Shown here piece after piece: positions 51,499 to 59,660 of a stretch of 64,000 nucleotides of DNA. Source of the stretch: JADHUC01 sp964623055. GTDB lineage: Bacteria; Planctomycetota; Planctomycetia; Pirellulales; Pirellulaceae. Position 1 is the first letter of the stretch. The number at the start of each line of letters is the position of its first letter. Under the pieces are notes generated by a model. It saw only the letters and a program-made list of their open reading frames with translations. It was not told the origin of the DNA and ran no database searches. The position numbers and the translations under genes were made by a program. The stretch lies in assembly GCA_964623055.1 (NCBI GenBank), contig CAZURK010000033.1, positions 1 to 64,000 of the forward strand. Reading direction: 5' to 3'.

Positions 51499-53586
51499 AT
51501 GATGAGAAGTACTTACATCTTCACGATTTGGCTCGCGGCATTGACTGGAATTGTCGCCCGAAACGCCGCTCGTGCCGAACTGGTGCGAATGGCTGTCGAA
51601 CGGCGTGAACCGTTTGCCGACGGGCATTCGTTTGGGCGTACCGGGCCGTACGAGAAGCTCGTTGGTCGCCTCTACCACGAGGTGGACCCGCACGACGCGG
51701 CGAATGCCCGAGTCACCGACTTGAAACTCGCGCCCCGCAACGCTCACGGCAGAGTCGAGTTTTGGAGCGACTTCTATCTGCTGAAACCGGTTCATCCCGA
51801 ACGAGGCAATCGTCGCCTGTTGTACGACGTACACAACCGTGGCAATAAACTGGCCATATGGACGTTCAACGGCACCCGCGGCAATGATCCTTCCACGCTG
51901 GCCGATGCTGGAAACGGTTTCTTGATGCAGCAAGGGTATTCCATCCTTTGGACAGGGTGGAATGGCGACGTAGTGCCTGACGGCACCGACCGGCTACTGG
52001 CCGGCTTGCCGGTCGCGACCGCCGGGAGAGAGCCTATTACCGGCAAGAGCTACGTCGAGATCTGCATTAGCGAAAAGGAAAAGGTGTTCAGTCGGCCGTT
52101 CTACTGGAGCCCCTGGGGCACGTCGAAGGCCTATCCGTCGGTCAGCCTCGACAACACGACTGCTACACTGACCATGCGAGCTCGACGCTCCAAACCAGCC
52201 ACGCCTATTCCTCACGACGCGTGGGCGTTTGCACGCTGGGAAGACGGTAAGGCCATTCCCGATCCGGAACAGTTGTACGTGAAGGAAGGTTTCCGCCCGG
52301 GATGGTTGTACGAGTTGGTCTACACGTCAAAGAACCCTCGAGTGTCCGGGCTAGGACTGGCTGGACTGCGCGACTGCATTTCCTTCTTTCGTTCTGCGGA
52401 CAATGATCGCGAGGGAACAGTCAATCCACTGGCCAAGGCCGTGGAGCACACGTACATCTTTGGCATCTCGCAATCCGGGCGGCTGATCCATCATTTCCTC
52501 TACGACGGATTCAATACCGACGAAGCCGGCCACATGGTGTTCGACGGTGCTTTGATCCACGTTGCCGGATCGGGCAAAGGGCTTTTCAACCACCGTTTCG
52601 GCATGGCAACAGTCTATGGCACGTATCACAACTACAATCTGTTTCCGACAGAGTATTTCCCCTTTACGCCGGCAAAACAGACGGACCCGGTTACGGGCCA
52701 GCAGGCCGAGACGATGTCCCGCCTGCGCGCTCGTGGCCACGTGCCGAAGATGCTCTTCGTGCAAACCTCCACCGAGTACTGGTCGCGCGGTGCATCGCTT
52801 CTGCACACCGATATCGAAGGCAAGAAGGATATCGAACTGGATCCGAACATGAGAATCTACCTGGTCGCCGGTGCGCAGCATCTTGGCGGCGGACCGTCGA
52901 CGCGTGGGATCTGCCAGAATCCGCGTAACATTCTGGACGACCGGCCGCCGATTCTGCGCGCGTTGTTGGTCGCCATGGATCGCTGGGTCGGCGGCGATGG
53001 CGACCCGCCACCGAGCCGATATCCAAAGATCGCCGACGGCACGCTGGTCGATCTGGCTACGTTCCGTGGGCAATTCCCAAGAATCCCCGGAGTCAAACTG
53101 CCTGATGCCTACTACATGCCACTGCGTTTGGATCCAGGACCGCGATGGCACAACGAGCGTATCGCCGACCATGTTCCGCCCAAGGTTGGACACCCCTATC
53201 GAACACTGATCCCGGCGGTCGACGCCGATGGGAACGAACTGGCAGGTATCCGCCTGCCCGACGTGGCGGCCCCTCTGGGGACGTACACCGGTTGGAATCT
53301 GCGCGCCGCCGAGTACGGCGCCGGTGACGTGCTGGCGGGGTTACACGGCTCGTACCTTGCTTTCGCACACACTGCCGAAGAACGTGGCCAATCGCACGAT
53401 CCCCGGCCGGCGGTCACGGAACGGTACCCGACCCGCGCGGTCTACCTTGCTCGCGTGACGGAGGCCGTACTGCAACTGCAGCAGGAGGGTTTCCTGCTGG
53501 AGCAGGACGCTCTGAGATTACTGGACGTCGCCTCGAAACGCAGTCTTTGGGATGACAAGAGCGGGGACATGATTTCGACGAAATGA
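51499..53586 (+). CDS. Secreted alpha/beta-hydrolase-domain protein
   Basis: Protein of 695 residues with a signal peptide (about residues 5-26). It follows the pattern of the large 'alpha/beta hydrolase domain' group: 'RREPFADGHSFGRTGPYEKL' near the start, 'YDVHNRGNKLAIWTFNG', the nucleophile elbow 'FGISQSGRLIHHFLYDGFN' (Ser about residue 324), and 'VAGAQHLGGGPSTRG' for the late histidine. The acid residue is not certain. Likely an esterase or related hydrolase; substrate unknown. ATG 51499 (or the adjacent ATG) follows AAGGAAA. Its last 145 bp overlap, antisense, the open 3' end of the next minus-strand gene. Confidence 0.85.
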   Translation: MMRSTYIFTIWLAALTGIVARNAARAELVRMAVERREPFADGHSFGRTGPYEKLVGRLYHEVDPHDAANARVTDLKLAPRNAHGRVEFWSDFYLLKPVHPERGNRRLLYDVHNRGNKLAIWTFNGTRGNDPSTLADAGNGFLMQQGYSILWTGWNGDVVPDGTDRLLAGLPVATAGREPITGKSYVEICISEKEKVFSRPFYWSPWGTSKAYPSVSLDNTTATLTMRARRSKPATPIPHDAWAFARWEDGKAIPDPEQLYVKEGFRPGWLYELVYTSKNPRVSGLGLAGLRDCISFFRSADNDREGTVNPLAKAVEHTYIFGISQSGRLIHHFLYDGFNTDEAGHMVFDGALIHVAGSGKGLFNHRFGMATVYGTYHNYNLFPTEYFPFTPAKQTDPVTGQQAETMSRLRARGHVPKMLFVQTSTEYWSRGASLLHTDIEGKKDIELDPNMRIYLVAGAQHLGGGPSTRGICQNPRNILDDRPPILRALLVAMDRWVGGDGDPPPSRYPKIADGTLVDLATFRGQFPRIPGVKLPDAYYMPLRLDPGPRWHNERIADHVPPKVGHPYRTLIPAVDADGNELAGIRLPDVAAPLGTYTGWNLRAAEYGAGDVLAGLHGSYLAFAHTAEERGQSHDPRPAVTERYPTRAVYLARVTEAVLQLQQEGFLLEQDALRLLDVASKRSLWDDKSGDMISTK

Positions 53587-55037
53587 TCAGCCCGCCGGAC
53601 GCTCTCTGCGGCGTCCCAGTCGTGAGGGTTCCACACGTAGTCTGCGGCGGTGGCCAGATAGGCGAGAGATCGAGACGCGAACTCTTCGTCTAACTGATTA
53701 TGATCTTTGCTGATGCCCGCATTGAAATGAACGCCCTCGAACAAGCGATTAAGGTCTTTCGGTAGGTACTCGCCACGAAAGACGTAGGCTCCGTCACCAG
53801 GCAACTGGCGGGCGACGTGTTTGGGGACGCCCAGGGATACGCGGTTGACCCAGAGATAAGGCCGTCGTCCGGCGATCCGCGTCCATTGCTCGACCTGCTC
53901 GGTCTCCAGGGGGCTTGTGATCAGCGTTTGCATGCCCGTCCACAACGGCCAGACTTTCTTGGGAACCTCCGACAGCGTGCGGCCCAGTTCTTCGCTGGCC
54001 ATACCGCGGTACGACTCGCGGCCCACCGCAGCAGGACAGTACAGCACGAACGCGTTTGGATGTTCCTTCCCGATGGCGTCACAGGCAAGATTGAGCACGT
54101 CGGCAATGGGAAAGTCGCGGCTGCCGGGCCAATCGTTGTAGTCCACCTCGATCCCATGGGCCCCCTGCGCCATGATCCAGCGCAGGAAATCTGCGTACGC
54201 TTCGCGGTCAGCCTGCTCGCTCATTGCGTACGCCCCGACCGTCTTCCGGTTAGCCGCATCGCGCCGGCCGCGGAAGGGGCAGAAATACACGATGGACTGC
54301 AGGACCCCTTCTCGGCGGAAACGCGGGCAGTGGGTCTCGATATTCGCGGAAAAGTGAGGCTCCGGATTCTTCGATTGGTTTCCGTGGTACTGCAAGCCGA
54401 TCAGGTTCATCTTCATCAGCGGAAGCCACGCGGCAAAGGCAGCGACTCGCTCCGGCGGGTTCATAGAAGCGCTGGTCTTTGCGAGCCGAAAAGTGACCTC
54501 CGGCCAGTCGGCGATCGCCACGGCCGGCACCACCGTCTTGCCCTCTTGATCCAGGTGCACCATTTGAGTCAGGCTCACCAAGCCATAGTACAACCCCACC
54601 TCGCCGCAGGCGGTGATACTGACGCGATCGCCGATGGCTCGCAAGGTGTAGGCTTGAGGCAAGCGTTTCGCATCAAGCTTCTCACCCGCTGCTTTGGTCA
54701 ACTGTTCGGCTAGTTCCACGCCAGACACCTGCGAGACCGTCAACGTAGCCAGACGGCCATTCTTTTCGATGCCAGCCGTACCCAGCGACCGGAGCCGTAC
54801 AGCGAGTAGGTCGAACCCCTTCTGAACAGGTACCGACTCACCGGGTATACCGGATCTGACCAACGCTATGGGCTTACCAACTTCTGCCAGCACGACATGC
54901 CCATCGCGGGCCTCCTCAAACCGCGGCCTGGGAATGATGTTGGTGCCGCCTGCCGCCTCCGGAGGTTCTGGCTGGCTGAAGAACGCTGAAGCGACGAGGA
55001 ATACTGCGGCGAGAGTTGGCACACAGCGGGTCATCAT
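53442..55037 (-). CDS. Secreted GH84-like beta-N-acetylglucosaminidase
   Basis: Protein of up to 531 residues with a signal peptide. Residues about 35-170 form the GH20b-type N-terminal domain ('QAYTLRAIGDRVSITACGEV', 'GLYYGLVSLTQMVH'). From about 175 a TIM barrel resembles GH84/NAGidase ('FRLAKTSASMNPPERVAAFA', 'YADFLRWIMAQGAHGIEVDY', 'VWPLWTGMQTLITSPLE', 'GRRPYLWVNRVSL'). The usual adjacent Asp-Asp pair appears as 'VDYNDW', so catalysis is not certain. The last ~45 codons are simply the antisense of the hydrolase gene and do not look like protein; the conserved part ends near 53590, suggesting 3' truncation or chance read-through. ATG 55037 follows a GGGGAG site. Confidence 0.75.
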   Translation of the reverse strand: MMTRCVPTLAAVFLVASAFFSQPEPPEAAGGTNIIPRPRFEEARDGHVVLAEVGKPIALVRSGIPGESVPVQKGFDLLAVRLRSLGTAGIEKNGRLATLTVSQVSGVELAEQLTKAAGEKLDAKRLPQAYTLRAIGDRVSITACGEVGLYYGLVSLTQMVHLDQEGKTVVPAVAIADWPEVTFRLAKTSASMNPPERVAAFAAWLPLMKMNLIGLQYHGNQSKNPEPHFSANIETHCPRFRREGVLQSIVYFCPFRGRRDAANRKTVGAYAMSEQADREAYADFLRWIMAQGAHGIEVDYNDWPGSRDFPIADVLNLACDAIGKEHPNAFVLYCPAAVGRESYRGMASEELGRTLSEVPKKVWPLWTGMQTLITSPLETEQVEQWTRIAGRRPYLWVNRVSLGVPKHVARQLPGDGAYVFRGEYLPKDLNRLFEGVHFNAGISKDHNQLDEEFASRSLAYLATAADYVWNPHDWDAAESVRRADHFVEIMSPLLSSQRLRFEATSSNLRASCSSRKPSCCSCSTASVTRAR

Positions 55038-55375
55038 GAGGCTCCCCGTGGTTATCGAGTAAGAGGTTTGGAGAACGGGTGAAGTGAGACCAACTAAGAT
55101 TGTTGTCGATGGAACGGTTGTATTCAATCATCGTCGTCACGCGCATCGTGGCATCGCCGGAGCGCCCCAGCCATTGAATTCGCTGGCGAGTAGTGTACCG
55201 TCACGAACGCCTTGCGGCGTCCCTTCTGTCAACATACGATGACCTTCCGTCTCGTGCGGCCAAGCGATCACCTTGCTGAAAACCGGCCGCATGAATCGGT
55301 TGTAGGACGGAGTTCCAGGTCCGTCCCGAGAACTTTTCGGGAAAGGCCGCTGGAATCCTCTCTGGAGTCTCAGCC
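55038..55375. other. Divergent intergenic region, 338 bp
   Basis: Between the GH84-like gene (minus) and the heparinase-like gene (plus), so it should hold both promoters. Contains a weak hairpin GGACGGA/TCCGTCC (55305-55326) related to the 37291 element. No gene seen. Confidence 0.5.
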
Positions 55376-58300
55376 ATGACGCGTCTCTATTCTTCTGCTG
55401 TCCTCGCAGTTGTATGGTGTATGTTACCTGGCGCAGCAGCGCCCGCGCAGGATGCCCGAAAGCTAGACAACCCGATTACCGACATACCGGCTGCTCGTGA
55501 AATCAACACGTGGATCGACCTGAGCGGCACGGTCCGTCCGGTAGTGGTTCTCTGTCCCGATCAGCCCCTGTATCGCCAAGCCGCAGATGCCATCGCTGAC
55601 GCTATCGACACTGTCGGCGGCCAGCGTCCCGTGGTGTCTTGCGATGCTGAGGTCACGACGCCGGCGCGATACAACGTTATCGCGTTGGGCAATGTAAACA
55701 ACAACGAACTCATCGCTCGTCTCTATTTCAATTACTATGCCTTCGAGGATTCGCTGCTGCCGGGACGTGGCGGCCATAGCATTCGCACCGTATACGACCC
55801 GTACCCGTGGCACGGCAAGGGGGACGTGGTGGTGATTGGCACAAGCCACGAGAGTGACGCGGTCGAATCCGGTGCAGAGTTCGCCAAGCGGATCAAACGT
55901 GGCGCCACGCCAGTGGGGATGGACTACTTGCTTCATGTATCGACAGCCGACTCTCTCACCGCTGCGCAGATCGCGGCCTTGGAGAAAGAGCAGACGCCGT
56001 CGTTCCGCATTTTCCTTGCGTCAGCAAACCAGTACCTGAAAACCGGCCAAGAGCCGTACGCCCGTCACGCCATCGCCACACTGCATCGCATCGTCGATTT
56101 GTACGCCCGAGAACCCGGTCACGATTGCGATTGGCCCGAAGAAACCAATTCGGCAGAGATCTTAGCGACATGGGACGCCTTTGAAGAATGCCCGATTGTG
56201 AGTGACAACGAACGCCACCAGTTCACGCTGGCGATGCTTCGATTCATGCGGGCGCTGGTCAGACATGTGTCGGGTTACTCGGGAATCGGGACGGACGATC
56301 TGGTGACTTGGAATCACACCACATTTCCCTTGCTAGGGCTGTACTTTGGATCACGTTACTTTCACGACTACTATGGACTGACCGAAGCGAGCGGGCATTT
56401 GCAGAAGGCGCGGGCGTGTATGTTGGCCCAGGCCAAGTCTTGGAAGCCGCAGGAGGACGCGGACAGCTACTTGACCATTACTATGCGCCACACGATCCGG
56501 TATTGCTTGGCCGAATGGAATCTAGAGTTCTTCAAGTCCGGGCGGATGCGGCAGTACGTCGGTTACGTGATCGGAATCTGCGATAATTCCGGATGGCAGT
56601 CGGGGTTTGGTGATTCCGGCATCGGGCGAAGCCCCGCTCTTGTCCAGGCCGCGATACCGCTGGCCTTCTGGTGGTACCGAGATCCCGGATACCTCTGGGT
56701 GCTTCAGCACGTCTCCGGCGGGAAATGGCAGAATCCGTTTCATCGCGATGTGGAGCCAAAGAAGCCGGACCAACACATCGGTGTTCGTGTGTTCCCGCTG
56801 GACGCGCAACTTTACGAGTTCACCAAACGCAGGTCGGTCTACAACGAGCCGCTCGCACCGCCCAATGTACCCCCTGATGCCGCGCTGGACAAAATCGCCT
56901 TTCGGGAAAGCTGGGACAAAAATGCCCAATACATGTTGCTGGACGGATACTCACGCGGAAAACACCTGCACTACGACGGGAATGCCATCATCGAACTTGT
57001 GGACCGAGGGCAACGATGGCTGATTGATCATGACTACCTCACGCGCAACACGACCGAACATAACATGCTGTCGGTGATCCAAAATGGCCGATCGACGCAA
57101 CTGGTGCCGAGTTGTACGGGTGTCGTCTGTCAATCGGACGTAGGCGGGCGGATTGGGCTGGTCGGCACCGAGATCCGAGACTACTGCGGCATCGACTGGA
57201 AGCGTTACATTTTCTGGCGCAAAGGCGATGCATTCGTGGTCCTGGACAGGATGACGGCGCGCGAGGAGGCGGACTACGACTTGGATCTCGCATGGAAAGT
57301 CGAGGATCGGGGAGACGAGAGGCTCCTGGACGACGGCGCGTTCATGGCTCGGTATTGTTCGGCCCGTTTCAGGTCGCGCCAAGCTCCTGTCATCACGGAT
57401 CCCGAAGCGTCAGGTGGAAAGGCAGTACTGCTCGGACATGGCACGTCGGAGTTGGCGTTTGTTGTCGACCTTCCCGCGGGCGAGTATGGACTGGCCGTCC
57501 GGGCGTACGGCGTGGATACGAGTTCCGATTCGTTGTTCGTCAGCACCGCTGCTAGCGAGAAGGCCATGATCGGCACATATCGTCTTCGCTACGGCCCGAT
57601 GGACATTGAACGGGTCTCGCATGCGGCACCTCGCGTGAAGTTCACCGGCCAGGGCAGGCAATTGGTCAGCGTGACGCTTCGAGAACGGCCGCCAGTGCGC
57701 GTCGATAAACTCACCTTCTATGACGCCGACGGCCAACGCCGCTTGGTCGTAGAAGCCGAAGATGCTACTCCGCCCCGGGACAAGAATTTGGCAAGCATTC
57801 CCGCAAAACGATTCTGGATCAAATGGCCTGATTCGGTTCAGACAACTGTCGAGCGATCCCACCCCAAAGGGATCGTCGTCCCCGTGCGAAAGCTGTACCA
57901 GCGAATCAACCGGAAACTGAAAACGGGCGAAGTTGCAGAGGCGGTGAATCTCCTGTACACCGACGAGACGACCGAGCCGGCCGATTATCGAATTGATCGG
58001 ATTGGCGCCGGTGCCATCTTGCTGCGAGGGGAAGAAGATGCACTTTGTGCTGTGCGAGGCGCCCAAGTAGACGATTTGCAGTTCGACGCCGATATGCTCT
58101 ACGTGTCGCCCTCCCGCGTAGCCTGGGCCAACGGGCGATCGCTCCGATGCGGCGGAGCAAGTATCGTCAGCTCCGGCGTCAGCAACCTGGAACTTGACTT
58201 GGCAAAATCCAAGTCCGTGGCCATGACCTCGGACGGACAGCCTGTCCAGATTCAAGCCGAAAGCACTTCGCCCGATTTACTTCGTCAACTCATTCGTTCC

Positions 58301-59482
58301 TGGGCGACAAACGTCGCGACAAGTGCGACACAGAAGCAGGCGTCGCTCCCCAACGCGCAGTCGGCATGGACGGCAAGGCTGAAAAACGCAGATCCCGTCC
58401 GGCGTTTGAAGCTCGCCGACCTGGACCAGGACGGCGCGCCGGAGATTCTGGTGGCTGCGGGGAATAGTGCGTTCGCCTTAGGAGCCGAAGGAGATCTTCG
58501 TTGGTCCTATGCGCTGGATGGGGCCTGTCACGATCTGGAAGCCGGGGAACTGAACATTGCGAAGGGCCCGGAAGTCGCAGTCGCTGGCGGTGATACGTAC
58601 GGGCATCTGCTTGACTGCGAAGGGAAGCTGCAAAGCAAGTGTCAGATCCGCGGTGCCGTCTGGAATCAAAACTTCGGCGACCGCCCTTGGAAGGCCTACA
58701 CCGTCGGAGTGCGCGATCTCGACCGGGACGGCCAAAATGAAATCCTCCTGGGTACGCAGAACATGGAGTTGCACGGCTACGACGCCTCTTGGAACCAGCT
58801 TTTCCGAAGCCGCCGAGCAGTGCTGCACGGAAGCATCGACTTTCACACGGTCGATGCCGATTTGGACGGCAAGCTGGAGATCTTCGCCACCGATCACTAC
58901 GGGCGCGTGCAGGTCTTCCGCCACGATGGCACCAAGGCCGGCGCGTTCTACAGCTCGATCGGCGACATGCAGGCCACATTGGTCGACTTGGACGGCGACG
59001 AGCGAGTAGAAATGGTCTACGGTTCTTCCACCGGCGATCTGTTGTGCGCGAAGTTTCCCGAAACAGGTGTCTCGAACCGCGGCGCCAAAACGCTGTGGCG
59101 CTTCGATAACTTCGGCTACGGAGTGAATCGGCTTCGTTCGGCGGATCTTGATGCAGACGGAACAGCCGAAGTCATCGTCGCCTCTCAAACCGGCTATCTG
59201 TACGTGCTGGATGGCCACGGCCGTGTCAAATGGCAGGACCGAGCGGGTACGGATATCGTGGAAGTGTTGGTCCTTCACGACGCACAACCTCGCCTGGCCT
59301 ATTTCGATCGCAGCGGCGTGCTGAGCTTGACAACAGGTGATGGAAAGACACGAAAGAGGATCGCACTCGATGTCGTGCCAATCGTCGCGGTCCAGCACAA
59401 CGACTCCATCGTGGTTGGCGCCGGCGGTCAGATTAATTCGTTCAAGATCGAGGATTTGTGGACGGGCGTGTGCCGGGAGTGA
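55376..59482 (+). CDS. Secreted heparinase-II/III-like protein with FG-GAP propeller
   Basis: Protein of 1368 residues with a signal peptide. Residues about 190-480 are helical and Trp/Tyr-rich ('RFMRALVRHVSGYSG', 'YYGLTEASGHLQKARACMLA'), as in the alpha-toroid of polysaccharide lyases. Residues about 500-850 match the heparinase II/III beta-sandwich ('LLDGYSRGKHLHYDGNA', 'RWLIDHDYLTRN'). Residues about 1000-1368 contain at least five FG-GAP/VCBS-type repeats with Asp-rich calcium loops ('LADLDQDGAPEILV', 'RDLDRDGQNEILLG', 'VDADLDGKLEIFA', 'LVDLDGDERVEMVYG', 'SADLDADGTAEVIVA'). Expected role: eliminative cleavage of uronic-acid polysaccharide outside the cell, with the propeller for binding. 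Substrate not determined. Confidence 0.82.
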   Translation: MTRLYSSAVLAVVWCMLPGAAAPAQDARKLDNPITDIPAAREINTWIDLSGTVRPVVVLCPDQPLYRQAADAIADAIDTVGGQRPVVSCDAEVTTPARYNVIALGNVNNNELIARLYFNYYAFEDSLLPGRGGHSIRTVYDPYPWHGKGDVVVIGTSHESDAVESGAEFAKRIKRGATPVGMDYLLHVSTADSLTAAQIAALEKEQTPSFRIFLASANQYLKTGQEPYARHAIATLHRIVDLYAREPGHDCDWPEETNSAEILATWDAFEECPIVSDNERHQFTLAMLRFMRALVRHVSGYSGIGTDDLVTWNHTTFPLLGLYFGSRYFHDYYGLTEASGHLQKARACMLAQAKSWKPQEDADSYLTITMRHTIRYCLAEWNLEFFKSGRMRQYVGYVIGICDNSGWQSGFGDSGIGRSPALVQAAIPLAFWWYRDPGYLWVLQHVSGGKWQNPFHRDVEPKKPDQHIGVRVFPLDAQLYEFTKRRSVYNEPLAPPNVPPDAALDKIAFRESWDKNAQYMLLDGYSRGKHLHYDGNAIIELVDRGQRWLIDHDYLTRNTTEHNMLSVIQNGRSTQLVPSCTGVVCQSDVGGRIGLVGTEIRDYCGIDWKRYIFWRKGDAFVVLDRMTAREEADYDLDLAWKVEDRGDERLLDDGAFMARYCSARFRSRQAPVITDPEASGGKAVLLGHGTSELAFVVDLPAGEYGLAVRAYGVDTSSDSLFVSTAASEKAMIGTYRLRYGPMDIERVSHAAPRVKFTGQGRQLVSVTLRERPPVRVDKLTFYDADGQRRLVVEAEDATPPRDKNLASIPAKRFWIKWPDSVQTTVERSHPKGIVVPVRKLYQRINRKLKTGEVAEAVNLLYTDETTEPADYRIDRIGAGAILLRGEEDALCAVRGAQVDDLQFDADMLYVSPSRVAWANGRSLRCGGASIVSSGVSNLELDLAKSKSVAMTSDGQPVQIQAESTSPDLLRQLIRSWATNVATSATQKQASLPNAQSAWTARLKNADPVRRLKLADLDQDGAPEILVAAGNSAFALGAEGDLRWSYALDGACHDLEAGELNIAKGPEVAVAGGDTYGHLLDCEGKLQSKCQIRGAVWNQNFGDRPWKAYTVGVRDLDRDGQNEILLGTQNMELHGYDASWNQLFRSRRAVLHGSIDFHTVDADLDGKLEIFATDHYGRVQVFRHDGTKAGAFYSSIGDMQATLVDLDGDERVEMVYGSSTGDLLCAKFPETGVSNRGAKTLWRFDNFGYGVNRLRSADLDADGTAEVIVASQTGYLYVLDGHGRVKWQDRAGTDIVEVLVLHDAQPRLAYFDRSGVLSLTTGDGKTRKRIALDVVPIVAVQHNDSIVVGAGGQINSFKIEDLWTGVCRE

Positions 59483-59507
59483 CTGCGGAGAAACAGGCTT
59501 ATGGGAA

Positions 59508-59603
59508 GGGCTCAGACGTACAGAATTCAGAATTGGCCGACAAGACACCGGTTTTGTGGCAAACGTTTCGACGGCCAATTCTGAATTCTGTACGTCTGAG
59601 CCC
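59508..59603. repeat. Perfect inverted repeat, 32-bp arms, 32-bp loop
   Basis: Left arm 59508-59539 (GGGCTCAGACGTACAGAATT...) and right arm 59572-59603 are exact reverse complements; the loop is 59540-59571. Between two plus-strand genes, 26 bp after one stop. It could be a MITE/REPIN or a very strong terminator. Confidence 0.9.
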
Positions 59604-59660
59604 GATTCGCGCGTCGGTTTTCAGTCTAGCGAGGGCACGAGCATGATGAGGAGGTTACGG

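Noticed and set aside
59337..59660. Upstream extension of the second heparinase-like protein
   Set aside because: The in-frame extension runs antisense-like through the preceding gene's end and the inverted repeat and lacks a signal peptide; ATG 59661 with GGAGG is better.
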